From Piliocolobus tephrosceles (taxonomy: Eukaryota > Chordata > Mammalia > Primates > Cercopithecidae): a stretch of DNA of 64,000 nt. Location: the NCBI RefSeq assembly GCF_002776525.5, contig NW_022326531.1, forward strand, positions 1,203,624-1,267,623, read 5' to 3'. A model generated the notes under the pieces. It was not told where the DNA came from. It saw only the letters and a program-made list of their open reading frames with translations, and made no database searches. A program made the position numbers and the translations under genes. The stretch's first letter is position 1; every line of letters begins with the position of its first letter. Shown one piece after another: positions 1-13,421 of the stretch.

Positions 1-108
1 CTTGCTCTGCCTCCTCTCCCAGCTATCCTTCTATTTTACTTTTCTGAGTGAATATTAAGAGCTATTCTTTCTCCTTTTTAATAATTGTTGGCATGAGTTT
101 GTTTTTTG

Positions 109-409
109 TGGGGTGTTTTGTCTTGTTTTGAAATGGAGTCTCACTCTGTCACTGGGTTGGAGTGTAGTGGCATGACCTCGGCTCACTGCAACCTCTGCCT
201 CCCGGGTTGAAGCAATTCTCCTGCCTCGGCCTCCCGAGTAGCTGGGATTATAGGTGCCCACTAGCATGCCCAGCTAATGTTTGTGTTTTCGGTATAGATG
301 GGGTTTCACCATGTTGGACAGACTGGTCTTGAACTCCTGACCTCACGTGATCCACCCACCTCGGCCTCCCAAAGTGTTGGGATTACAGGCATGAGCTGCT
401 GCACACAGC
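109..409 (-). mobile_element. Alu, full-length, antisense
   Basis: The reverse complement is a dimeric Alu with the usual left-arm GGGAGGCCGAGG-type and right-arm motifs and a T-rich end at 101-130. Imperfect flanking duplications of about 14 bases (near 95 and near 410, GAGTTTGTTTTTT-like) suggest an ordinary retroposition. Confidence 0.9.
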
Positions 410-552
410 GAGTTTTGTTTTTTAATCTTAAAGTCACAGAAACTCTCAGGGGGTAGCTGTGGAATCTGAATCAGGATAGCTAGTTTCTACAGTATCCATT
501 TTCGACACTTATTTTACTCTATTGAAATCATTGAAAACGATGATACTAATTG

Positions 553-925
553 GTTTTAGTCCATTTGTGCTGCTCTAATAAGATACCTGAGATTGGGTAC
601 TTTATAAACAGCAATTTGTTTCTCATAATCCGGGAAGCTGGCAAGTTCAAGATCGAGGCTTCTGTAGGCTCAGTTTCTCATGAGGGCAGCTCTCTGCTTC
701 CAAGATGATGCCTTTAATGCTGTGACTTCACATGGCAAAAACTGGAGGAGCAAAAGGAACTATCACTAGCTCCGTCCAGCCCTTTTATGAGGTCAATAAT
801 TTCATATATGCAGGCTCCACCCTCATGATTTAATAATCTCCGAAAGACCCCACCTTTTAATGCCATCACATTGGCAATTCAGCTTCAACACATAAATTTG
901 GGGGAATATTCAGACCACAGCACAA
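553..925 (-). mobile_element. MaLR-type LTR (MST/MLT1-like), antisense
   Basis: Reverse-strand landmarks of ERVL-MaLR LTRs are present: TTAGTCCATTTGTGCTGC at the 3' end, ACCTGAGATTGGGTA, a CTCATGATTTAATAATC block, and the 5' end near 915. It is a solitary, degraded LTR with no internal retroviral sequence seen nearby. Confidence 0.75.
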
Positions 926-1344
926 TCATAGCATCTAATTATAATCAGATAACCAAATTTTTTACATTTCCCTCATAAACTCATACTTTGAAAAATCTCT
1001 TACAAATGAAAATAAAATGCACACATAAGCAAAATATATGTGCTCTTCGTTATTGAGATATCTGTGGTATTAGACATAAGTTTTTCATTTATTTTGCTTT
1101 CTTCTCCTGAGTTTCAACATAAAAGAGAACAATGACATCCTTAAAGGAGGCCGCAGATCTCCAGGAAGCGATGAATAAAACCATCGTAATGGCAGGATTG
1201 GTCTGGTTCACTTAACTACTCAAAGAAATGTGCATAATTAGCATGTCTTCATAAGAAAATTAAGTTAGAAACAAATTTCATTTATTAATTCCCTTTTGTC
1301 TTTGCCTTCTTAGAAGGAGTTTTTTAATAATCCATTTTTAACGG

Positions 1345-2340
1345 CTTTTATTTAACTTTTAATGTTTTAATTTTTAATTATGATGGATACATAATAGCTG
1401 TACGTATTTATGGGGGACATGTGACGTTTCGATATAGGCATTAGAGTATAATCATCACATGAGCATAATTGGGGTAACCCTCGCCTCAAATACTTATCAT
1501 TTATTTGTGTTAGTAACATTCCAATTCTACTCTTCTAGTTATTTTAACTTATACAATACATTGTTGTTAACTATAGTCACCCTATTGTGCTACTGATCGC
1601 TAGCTCTTACTCATTCTAACTGTATTATTCTATCCATTAACCATCCCCTCTTTATCTCCACACTGTCTCCCAGACTACCTTTCCTAGCCTCTGATAACCA
1701 TCATTCTAGTCTCCATTTTTTTAACTCCCATATGTGAATGAGAATATGCAATATTATTTGTCTTTCTAGTTTATTTCACTTAACATAATATCCTCCAGTT
1801 TCATACATGTTGTAGCAAATGACAGAATCTCATTCTTTTTTATGACTGAATTATATTTCATTGTGTATATACCACATTTTCCTTATCCATTCATGTGTTA
1901 ATGGACAATCAGGTTGTTTCCATAATTTGGCTATTGTGAATAGTGCTTCAATAAACATGAGAGAGCAGGTATTTCTTCAGTGTACTGATTTCCTTTCTTT
2001 GGGGTATATACTGAGGAGTGGGATTGCCGGATCATATGGTAGCTCTATTTTCAGTTGTTTGATGAACCAACAAACTGTTCTCCATAGCAGTTGTACTAAT
2101 TTACGTTCCCACCAACAGTGTACGAGGGTTCCCACTTCTCCACATCCTCATCAGCATTTGTTATTGCCTGTCTTTTGGATAAAAGCCATTCTATCTGAGG
2201 TGAGATGATATCTCATTGTAGTTTTGATTTGCATTTCTCTCATGACTAGTGATGTTGAGCATTTTTCACGTATCTGTTGGTTATTTCTATGTTTTTGAGA
2301 AATGTCTGTTTATATCTTTTGCCAATGTTTAAATTAGATT
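1345..2340 (-). mobile_element. L1 3' portion, antisense
   Basis: This is the reverse strand of the L1 ORF2 end and 3' UTR. Landmarks include GTTAACTATAGTCACCCT, the segment around 1860-2060 that matches the 'ATTCACAATAGC' and 'GGATCATATGG' regions in reverse, and TTCCCACCAACAGTGTA at 2105. It is an old copy with many frame breaks; the 115-codon plus-strand frame at 1861 is a by-product. Confidence 0.85.
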
Positions 2341-2714
2341 ATTTTTTCCTAGTGAACATTTTGAGCTCCGTATAATATTCTGGTTATTTATATAAGGGCC
2401 CTCATTGGAAAAATCACCTTTTCTACATTCAGCATTTTTTTGTAATGTGATCAAACATATTTAGTTACAACTGTTAGCTTCATCTCAATTGTTTCAGTTT
2501 TTAAATATTATAATATGAAATATTTTGAAAATACTAAAAAGTAAAAAGAATAAACATGTGTTCACACCACTAAGATCCAACAAATGGTAATATTTTGTCA
2601 TGTTTCTGATATTTCAATTTTTCTTAAAAAATGAAGGATTACAACAAATACAAGCGAAGATTCTCTGATTCTAGTTCCCATACAAATTTCAGGATAATGT
2701 TTGTGTACAGAGAG

Positions 2715-3455
2715 GAAGAAGGGAACTAGAATCCCACAAGACTGTCCGCACTTCAGATGCCAATCAGAAACCACAGGGTATGATTTGTGCTTCTGCCCAC
2801 GCATAGTTGGCTACAAATTGGGCCTTCCCAAAGCTGCCTCCCTGGGTTCAATTAATTTGCTAGAATGGCATACAGAACTCAGGGTGAAACACTTTATTTA
2901 CACTTATCTATTCATTATAAAGGATATTACAAAGGATACAGATGAACAGACGGATGGAAGACACATTAAGCAAGATATGGGGAAGGGACACAGAGTTTCC
3001 ATGCCCTCTCTGGGGCACCACCCTCCAGGAACCTCCACATGTTACCAATCCAGAAGCTCTTTGAACTTTTATGAACAAAAAGAAGCTTTTATGTAGGCAG
3101 GATTGATTAAATCATTGGCCACTGGTGATTACCTCAGCCTTCATCCCTGCTCCCCTGCCTGGAGGTTGGGAGTAGATGAGACTGAAAATTCCAACCCTCT
3201 GATCACAGGGTTGGTTCCCCTGGCAACCAGGCCCCACCCTAAAGCTATCCAGGAGCTCCCAGCTATCACTCCAATCTTTGGAAATCCCAAAATCCCAAGG
3301 GTTTTACTAGCTGTGTGCCAGGAATAATGATCAAAGACCAAATATTAGAACAAAATGTTCTCCTAGTGCTCCATTTACAAAGGTTATAGGAGCCCTGTCT
3401 CAGGATCCAAGACAGAAACCAATTGATATATTTCTTGTCCTGGTTAACCACTCAG
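2715..3455 (-). mobile_element. Endogenous-retrovirus LTR, antisense, family not named
   Basis: The segment recalls a dispersed LTR family: AAACACTTTATTTACA (a minus-strand AATAAA near 2891), GGATATTACAAAGGATACAGA, and a tail with CCAAGGGTTTTA and CAAAGACCAAATAT. I recognise the repeat character but cannot assign a family. The 131-codon frame at 2701 lies in it and is not a gene. Confidence 0.5.
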
Positions 3456-4259
3456 CCACCCACTAACTCTGTTCCAAAGGAATCCCCAGGGGATACTACC
3501 TCTACCAATGTATTGAGAAATATATTGGTAAATAAAGAACCAACATCCCAGAAAAGTTCAGTGGCTTCAGATCAGTGAGAGTGTTTGAAAATGATCTCCT
3601 TGACATGGCCTCCCTGATTCCCAATCTTAAGGGACAGTTGGTAATTACCAAAATGGGCAACAAGAAGCACCAGCCAAAACAGTTTTAACCACAGATATCA
3701 CTGAGAGCAACTAATTGATTATGGTATTCCTAGGACAGATATAGATATCTATACCATCTATAACATATGAAAAAAATTAGAACTTTTATTTTTGTGAACA
3801 GAGTCTTAACTTCAAGCAACACAATGGAGAATCACAACTTCTCACTAAGTTCCCAGACTTGAGTCATTTCACAGACATAAGTCCCTTCGATAAAGGGATG
3901 ACCAGATACCATCAATAACTCCCACTGTTACACTAACACAAGAAGTTTGTATAAAATTTCTCTCTTGAGTTCCTTCTAAGGCACAGAGCCAGGACCCCAC
4001 GTAGGTGCCTTCCAGGCCTCTCCCAAGTATGGAAATAAAGGAAAATCTTGAGTTGCTTTGAAAGAAAATTTAGGCACTTAGCTAGCTCTGAGAAGTAAAT
4101 GAGCAACTTGATAAATAAAAAGGTAATAGTAGCTGTAAACAATAGCCAAGGAAGTTAGAGTCACAAGATGTTTGGGTCCCTGCAGAAACTGAGAATAACA
4201 TGTTCACATATGTCCCTGAGTTGAGTTTCAGAAACCTGGGCCCACACTAAATGGATCCA

Positions 4260-4756
4260 TTGGTACATAGACCTCAGATAAGAAGGAATTGTGGACTGAA
4301 CTCCAACTGCTGTTCTTTCTAAGGTTCTTCCTAAGGGGTTTGGAGGTAGTCACACCCGTGAGCCATACCTGATGTATCTTTCTGCTGATCCCAAATTTTT
4401 AAGCAAAGCTTTTCTTCCTTAACTAGTTGCAAATCAGAAAATCTTTGAATCTATCTATGACTTGGAAGCACCGGCTTCAAGATATCCCACTTTTTTAGTC
4501 CCAACCACTGTATAACTTACATGTATTGATTTTGAATTTTGCCTGTAACTTTAGCTCTCCTGAAATTGACCCCTGCCTTTAAAAACCTGTGCTTGCAAGC
4601 CATCAGCGAAGTCAGGTATTAAGCAGGAGTTGCCAGATTGTCCTTGCTTGGTGCCCTGCAAATAAACGCCCTCCTTTCACCTGCTACAAACCTCAATGTG
4701 TATGTTTGGCCTTATGCAAGTGCTGCGTGAGTGAACCCCAGTTCAGTTTGGTAACA
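4260..4756 (+). mobile_element. ERV1-type LTR, plus strand (5' boundary uncertain)
   Basis: The right part has LTR promoter and end features: TTAAAAACC near 4579, GCTTGCAAGCCATCAG, CTTGCTTGGTGCCCTGC, AATAAA at 4661-4666 and a terminal GGTAACA ending at 4756. No internal retroviral genes were seen. The left boundary is a guess. Confidence 0.5.
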
Positions 4757-5628
4757 GTAGTGTGGCTGTACACTGGAGAAAGAGAAATACTCAGATTCTT
4801 CAGAGATTATTGCACTTGTTCAAAGCTTACAAATTCCCATGGATCCTATATGTCAGTGTGGTCCAGAAGTCATGGGTGGGGGCTTACCGAGGCCAATGAC
4901 CTACATTAAATAAAGTTGAGAAAGCAGAAAGTCTTTGTTGCAATTCAGAAGAAGGAATACAACAATCAGAATCCATCTCACAGTTGAATGCGTGGCTCTG
5001 TGAATCGCCTCATGCTTAGCTAACTATTCAGTTTCTGAATGCAAAGTGTACATTCAACAATAGGAAGTATACCTACTTCAGCTCCTTGTTTTATGAAGTA
5101 AGGGCTATAAGGTAGGAAGATCAGATGAAAGTGGCTGGAATAGCCCCTTTTTTGAAAATAGAAAGTCACAAAAAATATTACAGAGATCACTGCCATGATC
5201 AAATTTGAAAGACTAAGGGGTAAAGATTTCTGCTGCCTCCTTGTTTAATTCACCTATGTGGCCAAAGGAAAAAAACAGATGGCTTTTACAGAATTATGTG
5301 GAATATCATAAATGTAATCAGGTAGTGTTGCTACTTGCATGGTTGCTCAAATGTGATTTCTTACTGGAAACCTAGTATGCCATTATTAAATCTGGCAAAT
5401 GCTTTTTCTCTAGACTGTTTCTTGAGACCACAGAAGCAATTTGGCATGTGGCAGAAACAGTACTGTGGATTCCCTATATTGACGCAGGGGCTTTGGCAAC
5501 TCTCTGGCTCTTTGTCATAACCAAGTTCCAAAGATCTGGATCGCCTTGTCCCACTGAACATTATGTTTGTCCAGGACTTTGGTAACATCCTTCTAATTAC
5601 ACCTGGAATTAAATGTGTAGAAATACCA

Positions 5629-5914
5629 GCCGGGTGTGGTGGGTCACGCCTGTAATCCCAGCACTTTGGGAGGCTGAGGCAGGCGGGGTTACCTGAGGTC
5701 GGAGTTCAAGACCAGGCTGGCCAACATGGTGAAAACCCCATCTCTACTAAAAATGCAGAAAAGAAAAATTAGCCAGGCACAGTGGCACATGCCTGTAATC
5801 CCAGCTACTTGGGAGGCTGAGGCAGAATTGCCTGAGCCCGGGAGGCAGAGGTTGCAGTGAGCCAAGATCGTGCCACTGCACTCCAGCCTGGCTGACAGAG
5901 TGAGACTCTGTCTC

Positions 5915-5955
<41 letters not shown>

Positions 5956-5965
5956 GAAGAAAGAA
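5629..5965 (+). mobile_element. Alu, full-length (AluS-like)
   Basis: It is a complete dimer with GCCGGGTGTGGTGG at the start and an A tail at 5914-5965 interrupted by G. A short repeat AGAAATAC flanks it (5619-5626 and 5966-5973). The 107-codon antisense and 69-codon sense open frames here are Alu translations. Confidence 0.93.
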
Positions 5966-6364
5966 AGAAATACTATTATTCTAAAACTAAATTTGTACAA
6001 GTCATCATTCACCTTAACAAATATTACACCTTCGTCTCAGTGTGCAGTTTCCCTTTCTCTGTTTTGTCCCTCTACCTGAAAAAGTCCTCTCTTGCCTCAC
6101 AATTTTACCTCATTTGGCTTCTATTAAAGGATGTGCTCATTTTCCTTTCTTAATTTTCTGATCTTTTTTTTCTGTGACTTTTACTGGTTCTATTTCTTCT
6201 CCATTGCCCTTCCCCCTGACACACATCGCCAATGTCAGCCCGTTGCTCATGTTCTCTTTACATGATACATATTTTTGTCTAGAATTTATGAGGAAAGTGG
6301 ACTCCAGTCTAGGAATTTTGAGGAGAAAGAGATTTAATACAGGGAGTTAGAAACGTATACATTA

Positions 6365-6671
6365 GGCTGGGCATGGTGGCTCATGCCTGCAATCCCAGTA
6401 CTTTGGGAGACTGAGGTGGGCAGATCACAAGGTCAGGAGTTCTAGACCAGCCTGGCCAACATAGTGAAACCCTGTCTCTACGAAAAATACAAAAATTATA
6501 TGGGCATGGTGGTGCACACCTGTATTCCCAGCTACTTGGGAGGCTGAGGCAGGAGAATCGCTTGAACCCAGGAGGTGGAGGTCGCAGTGAGCCAAGATCG
6601 CACCATTGCACTCTAGCCTGGGCAACAGAGTGAGGCTCCATCTCAAAAAAAAAAAAAAGAAAAGAAAAAAA
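6365..6671 (+). mobile_element. Alu, full-length
   Basis: The element begins GGCTGGGCATGGTGG and ends in an A tail with AAAGAAAA interruptions. Both arms are present. Long antisense frames (106 and 92 codons) are Alu-encoded and have no coding support. Confidence 0.93.
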
Positions 6672-7024
6672 GGCACACATTTGTAAAGCTGGAGGAAGCA
6701 CAAGTTATTCCAGAAAGTGGCTGGAAATCTAACAATGAGAGCCCACAGGGGTGAGGTAAGGCCACCAATGAGAAGTCAGACAACAGTTGCCAAGGGATGT
6801 AAGGACTGCACCCTCTGAACATCATGAAACTGCCTCACCTTGAAATAATCTACCCAGAAACTATGCAAGAAAGAAATTCTGAGGAATTCTTTCCAGGCTT
6901 CTTTCCTATGAGACAAAGGAGAAGGAGAGAACAGACAGGAGCGCTGCTGAGTTGACAAAAGACAACCCAGTTATTTTCAAGGATATAAACCCATCACCCT
7001 AGAAACACTCATCCCTAATCTGAG

Positions 7025-7066
7025 CCTTTAAAACAAAACAAAACAAAACAAAATCAAAAATAAAAA
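7025..7066 (+). repeat. (AAAAC)n simple repeat
   Basis: Four AAAAC-type units in a row, then degenerate A-rich sequence. No Alu body is attached on the left. Confidence 0.7.
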
Positions 7067-7429
7067 GGTATCATTTTGATTTTGCCAAGATAATCTCAAA
7101 CTTGAATCTGAAACAAACTCTTTACAATAGTCTGTCTTCCGCTTTTCTCTTCTGATACCAGGATTGTATCCTCCACAGTCTTTGACTTTTAAATCAGGAG
7201 GTCAAACTTTATTTCTTCTTTTTCATAATCTGTGAATCTCATTGTTTTCTACTTTCCATAGTTGATTTCTTTCTTCTCAACCATGCTGCAAGCATAATAC
7301 TTTAAGTTATGATTACCTGTTTCCTATATTTCTATATTCAGATCTCCATGCCTTTGCAGTATATTTATCAGCCTTTCTGCATGCTATGCAAGTCGAGATT
7401 CAAAAATATGGCTCTGCTGATAAAAACCC

Positions 7430-7985
7430 TTATGTAGTTCTCCATGTCCTCAGAATAAAGTCCAAAATTCTCATGAGGCCCTCTGTTCTGCTTCAACTTA
7501 CCTATGTGTTTTTATCTCTGACAGTCATAATAGGCTTCTCCCTGCAGTGAACACACTGTACTAATGTCCATCTCTTTGATTTATTTATAATTACCATGAA
7601 CTGCAATGCTCTTATTATCTTTCATCATCAAAATCTGTCCCATCTCAAGTGTGATCTTCCCATGATCTGCCAGAACTTCAGCCTCCTTTGATGCCTTGCT
7701 TTCTTTGAAATCCCGGCTCTGTTAACATATACTTCTGCATTTATCCTTATACTATTTTTCAGTGTTGTTTAATTTAATTCACTCATTAATAATTACCATC
7801 ACTGTGCCAGAAACTGTACTGGGCACTACTTAAATACTCCATGTTCATTTGCTTGGTCTCTCCACCTAAACTATGAGTTCCTTGAGGCTGGGATTATATC
7901 TTACATGTTTCTTATGATCTGTATGTTATCCAGCCCAACTTATTCTACATACAAGATGTTCAGCAGATCTTACTAAATTGTATTA
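7430..7985 (+). mobile_element. L2 LINE fossil
   Basis: Degraded L2 3' sequence with TCCATGTCCTCAGAATAAAG, ATGATCTGCCAGAAC and the end block ACTATGAGTTCCTTGAGG around 7870. It is heavily diverged, as expected of a pre-eutherian repeat. Confidence 0.65.
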
Positions 7986-8524
7986 AATTGGTCTCAAATT
8001 TGGCAAGAGAAAATAAGAAGATTAATTTATTGAATTAATAGGGGAAAATAGAATGGAATTAGGAATCATCAATAGACATCTGATTGTCAGATTGTTAGAT
8101 TGATTCATATTAAACCTCAAGCAGAATAATAGCACAGTCTTCACCACAGTAATTTCCTTCTTCAAATTTTGCCAGAACATAACTTTCCAGAAAGAAAGAG
8201 ATTTTTAAGTTATGCATGTGTGGAGAACTTAACAACACAGGGCAATTAAATTCTCACAAGCTTAGTCCATAATTTATAAAAGGTAATAGCCCAAAGCTTA
8301 ATTTTGAATTCTGAAAAATGCAACTATTATTTTTCTTTTAACTGTTCTACCTAAAGGACCCTGTCCTTTGACAAGCTTGTGAACAATGAATTATGAAACA
8401 GAGAGAACTTTCTCCTGTCCCAGTAAGTAATAAATGCTTTCTATCTTTCCTAGTAGATCAATCAAAGATCATTATTTATTGGCCCACTTTGTTAAATCTT
8501 ATTTTAATAATAATAAGGTCTCTC

Positions 8525-11500
8525 ATTTTTTAAAAGCTTTGTTGACATATAAAATGCACAAATTTAATGTGTACAATTTGATAAGTTGTGTCATATGTAT
8601 ACATCCATGAAACCACTATTACAATCAAAATAGTGAATATAAACATCAACCCCCAAATCCTCCTGGAGCCAACCAGGGATCTGTTTTAGTTACTATAGAT
8701 TAATTTCAATTTTCTAGAGTTTTACATAAATAGAATCTTGCAGTATGCACTATTTATTGGTTGGCTACTTTTACTCGGCATAATTCTTTTTGTTTTTCCC
8801 ATATCATCGTATATAACAATGGGTCATTCCTTGTTGTTGCTAAACTGCTTTCAGTCAGCATAATTACTTTGAAATTTATCCATGTTGTTGCATATATCAA
8901 TAGCCTACTCCCTTTTAGTATTGAGTAATAGTCTATTATATAAATATTACACAATTTCTTTATCCATTAATTTGTTCATGGCATTTAGGTTGTTGCCAAT
9001 TTTTGGCGACTGCTAATAAAACTGTCATGAACATTATATATAAGCCCACATATGGAAATACACCTTGCTTTCTCTTGGGTAAATTCTCAGGCATAAGTTA
9101 GCTGAATAATATTTTAGGCATATATTAAACAATTTAAGAAATTGTCAAACTGTTTTCAAAGTGGCTCAGCCATTTTATGTTCATAGCAATAGTATATGAG
9201 AATTCAGTTTCTTCACAACTTCACTAACACTTGGTATTGTCAAACTTCTAAATTTTAGCCATTCTAGTAAGTGTATAGTGGTTATTGTGGTTTTAACTTA
9301 AATTTACGTAATAAATAATTACACTGAACATTTTTACACATCTATTTTCCATCTGTGTATCTTCATTATGAAGCATCTCTTCAAATATTTTACCTATTTT
9401 AATTGGAATTTGCTTTAGTATTATTGAAGTTTGAGAGTTCTTCATATATTCTGGATATGATCTTTAATCAGATCTTTATCAGATATGTGTCTTACAAATA
9501 TTTTCTTCTAGTCATTGACTTTTTAAATTTTCTTCATGGTACCTTTTAATGAGCACTGTTTTTAAAATTTTGATAAACTACATTTTACCAATTTCTTAAT
9601 TTTATGGACTGTGCTTTAGTATCATGTTTAAGGAGCCTTTGCATAAGCTGAGGTCAAAAAGATTTTCTAATACATTTTCTTCTAAACTAATTATTGTTTT
9701 AGTTCTACATTTATGTATGTGATCTGTTTTAATTACTTTTATTCATGTTGTAATGTATAGATTACAGTCCTTTTAAAAATATATTTTTATATGTGGATTT
9801 CTAATAGTTCTGGCACTATTTGTTGAAAAGATTATTATTTAACCAAAGAATTGCGTTTGTATACATGTCAGAAATCAGTTGTCCATGTACATAAGAGCTT
9901 ATTTTTGTACCCCCTATACTGTTTCATTTATCTGTTTTTCTGTCTTGACACCAGTACCAGTATAACGTTCTTGACAGCATCACAAGTTTTGAAATTCATT
10001 AGTATTATCCCTTTATCTTTTAAAACTTTTTCAACTTCTTTATTTATTTTACTATCTTAGATCTTTGACATTTTCAAATGAATTTTGCAGTTAGCTTGTC
10101 AATTTCTACAAAAACACATGCAGAGATTTTGATTGGGATTACATTGAACCTAAAGATCAATTTGGGGCAAATTATCATCTTAACAATATTAAGTGTTCCG
10201 GTTCATGAATATGCTATGTATCTCCATTTACTGAGGTCTTCCTTAATCTCTGTCAACAGTGTTAGAGCTTTCCAAGTGCAGGATCCTGCACATCTTTTTT
10301 TTTTAACCCAGAAATGCCTCTTATGATTTTATATTTTTGATGTTAGTCTAAATGGTATCATTTTATGTAATTTCAATTTCTGGTTGTTTATTGATAGTGT
10401 ATAACAACTTAGTTTGGCATATTGGCTTTGCATTTTGTACCTTGCCAAAAATCACTTATTAGTTCTAGTAGTGCTTTGCAGATTCCTTTGGGTTTTCTAC
10501 ATAGATGATCATGTCGTCTACAAACGCAGGCAGTTTGGATGGCCTTAATTTCCTTTTCTTGCCTTATGTAATAAGAACATAGTCCTATATATTTACACAT
10601 CTAGTTGCCATTTCCTGTGCTCTTCATCCCATTTTGTAAATCCGTATTTCCATCTGCCATCATTTTCCACAGACTTCTATTAACATTTCTTGTAGTATGA
10701 TTTGCAGGTGATACTTTTTTTAGTTTTTGTGTGTCTGAAAAAGTTTTTTTAAATGAATTTTATTTGAAATACATTTTCACTGAGTAGAGAATTCTAGGTT
10801 GAACTTTTTTTCCTTTCAATGTGAGATGTTATCCTGCATACTGTTTTTGTCAAGAAATTGACTGTCATCCCACATTTGTTTCTCTGCATATCACATAACT
10901 TTTTTCTCTGAAGGCTTTAAAGACTTTCTGTGTATCACTGGTTTTGAGCAAATTGATTATAGTTTGCCTTAGTGTACTTGGGTCTTTTGATATTCTTGGA
11001 TCTTTTAATATCAATTTTGAAATGTTTTCTATATTCTTTCATTAATCTTTGCTTTGCTCATCTCCCTTGAAGACTCCAATTACTCGTATATTAGACCACT
11101 TGAAGTTGTCATAGCTCAATGATTCTCTTTTCACTGTTTTCCTTTTTTTTTATTTCTCTCTCTCTTTTCTTTTGTATAATTTATGTTGCTATGTCATGAA
11201 GTTTCTTAATCTTTCCTTCTGCAACGGCTAATCTGCTTTTAATTCTATCCAGCATATTTTAATGTCACACATTGTAGCTTTCATTTTTAAAAGTCTGAGT
11301 GTTTTAAAAATTATCTTTCCTCTTTCTACTTAATTTTTTGAACACATAGAAAACCTCTATAATTACTCTTTTTAATGTTTGTATCTACAAGTTTTAACAT
11401 TTGTGCCAGTTATGGGTCTATTTCAATTGATTATTTTCTTCTCATTATGGATCACACTTTCCTAATTTTTGGAAGGCCTGATAATCTTTGATTGGACATG

Positions 11501-12230
11501 TCAAACGTGTATTTTTTATTTGTTGGGTGCTGAATATGTATGTATTTCTATAAATATTCTTGAGGTTTGTTCTGAATATAGTTACATTATGTGGAAACAA
11601 AATCTAAGCTCTTGTTTTTATGATTTGTTAGATGCCAGTAACATTTGTTCTAAGGTTAATTATTTCTCATTACTGAGATGGGACTTTTTTGAGTACTTCA
11701 CCCAGTGCCTTGTGAATTATGATGTTTTCCAGTCTGGCTAGTGAGAATAGGCACTATTCCCAGCCCCCTGTAGTACCAGTAATTTTTTCTCTAATCCTCT
11801 TGGATATGCTAATCTGTACCCTGCTGAATACTCAAAGAGGAAACTCCATATCCATTGGGTTCTTTATTTATGCATGCGGTTCTTTATTTATGCCTTCTTT
11901 ATTTATGCACCTAGGCTGTACCCAGGTTCTCCCTCCCTTCACCACATCCTGGAAACTCTCTCAAAGCAACAAGTGGGGAAAGCAATAGGACTCACCTCAT
12001 TTGTTACCAGTAAATTAAAAGTCACTGTCCTTTATTCCCTGATGGCCGATGTTTTAAAAATTATTGTTTCTAGTATGTTAGTCTTTGTTCTTTGTTGGTT
12101 TGTTTATTTTAAGCAGGAGGGTAAATCTGTTCCTTGTTGTTTTATCTTGGTTGGAAGTAGAAGTCCACTTTTGTTTCTCTTAATGTGGATAGAGATAAAT
12201 AGATTTAAGATATTTTTATCGTAGAGAATT
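8525..12230 (-). mobile_element. Old L1 (L1M-type), antisense, about 3.7 kb
   Basis: A long collinear antisense L1 reads from the 3' UTR and ORF2 end on the left (TTGTTGACATATAAAATGCA, CATCCATGTTGTTGCAT) through ORF2 (GATTGGGATTACATTGAACC near 10130, GATCATGTCGTCTACAAAC near 10507) to 5' sequence near 11700 (CCTTGTGAATTATGATG, CAGTCTGGCTAGTGAGAATA). Numerous frame breaks show it is long dead. Open frames of up to 116 codons inside are fragments or shadows. Confidence 0.85.
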
Positions 12231-12484
12231 AAAGATGAGATATATATACTTGCCACATTCTTAGAATAAAATAAAATAAATAAACATATTGACAGGACTC
12301 TAGATTGTCCTTGATAAAATATTTTTCAAAAATAAATATGTTCAGACACAAAACAAATGAATATAACTGTTGAATACACACAAAAACTTCATAAATACTA
12401 GTTAGCAAAAGGCAGAAATCTATTAAAATAGCAATATGCTATAACCATAAAATTAAGAATAATTTTGGACATCAGTTAACATTG

Positions 12485-12665
12485 TAACTCTCTTATAAAA
12501 TATTTGAGTACAGACTTGGAATTTTAACAAAACTCGTTCAAATCCCAACAATATCACTTACTTGCTATGTAATTTGGGGCATATTTCTTATCTCTTTTTA
12601 TAGGCACTTTAACTTGGCTGAAAAACGGACCTCATTAAGATTATAAGAAGAGTAAATAAAGCACT
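12485..12665 (+). mobile_element. MIR SINE
   Basis: MIR core is recognisable: GTTCAAATCCCAACAATATC, ACTTACTTGCTATGTAATTT, GGGGCATATTTCTTATCTC, followed by the AAGATTATAAGAAGAGTAAAT region. Confidence 0.65.
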
Positions 12666-13306
12666 GTTTGGTGCATTTGCCCAGAAGTTTTGGAATGTCA
12701 CTTATTTTTTTAAGTTACTTTCTAGAATTGCCTAGAAATTGCAAAGTTAGTGGTGATCTGCTCCAATTTCTCACTCTCCATGGATTTTTTTCAGAGATGT
12801 GCACTCAGCTTTTACTTTGCACACTACCAGTCAAAGAAATTTGTATATTTAAAAGCTAAAGGATTTAGGGTTAGGTGTCAAAGCATTTTGTAAATCTAGG
12901 ACACTATTATATTGTTAGACTAAAAGTACAATCTGATAGTTCACTCAGACATTTATAAGAGTTGACTAAGCTTTAAATGCATTCTGCAGATGCAATCTAC
13001 AACCGTTTACAGCTAAGTGAGTACTTAGCCCATGCTAACCCAGTGTCCTCTGTCTCAGTCAAGAGAAACAGATAGCCTCCTTTATAGCTGTTTCTCCTTG
13101 TTGGAATCATTTTAGGCAATGGCTTTTGATTCATTTAACTGTCTTGTAATTCATGCATATCTTAATTTATATGCACAACAAATAGATATGCAACTGATAC
13201 ATAAGACGTATTGCCTAGGCCTATGCAAAATGCTGAGTGGGAAAAAATAGCACGATGTTTGTTCCCAAGAAAGACCAGATAGACAAGCAAAGAGAAAAAA
13301 ATAAAA

Positions 13307-13421
13307 AGGCTGGGCCCCAGTGGCTCACGCCTGTACTCAAGTACTTTGGGAGAAGGAAGTGCATGGATTGCTGGAGCTCAGGAGTTTGAGACCAGCCTGG
13401 GCAACATGGTGACCCCCTGTG
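13307..13421 (+). mobile_element. Alu left-monomer-like fragment
   Basis: About 115 bases of an old Alu left arm (GGCTGGGCCCCAGTGGCTCA to GCAACATGGTGACC) stop abruptly where a second Alu begins. It could be a free left monomer or an AluJ interrupted by the next copy. Confidence 0.75.

Noticed and set aside
1861..2208. 115-codon plus-strand frame
   Set aside because: It lies on the antisense strand of an L1 3' end and resembles thousands of similar copies.
2701..3327. 131- and 74-codon frames that could be a small gene
   Set aside because: The interval has features of an antisense LTR. No splice or start context or protein similarity is evident.
5689..6701. Open frames of 69-107 codons on both strands
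   Set aside because: They read through Alu bodies and poly(A)/poly(T) tails, a standard artefact in primate DNA.
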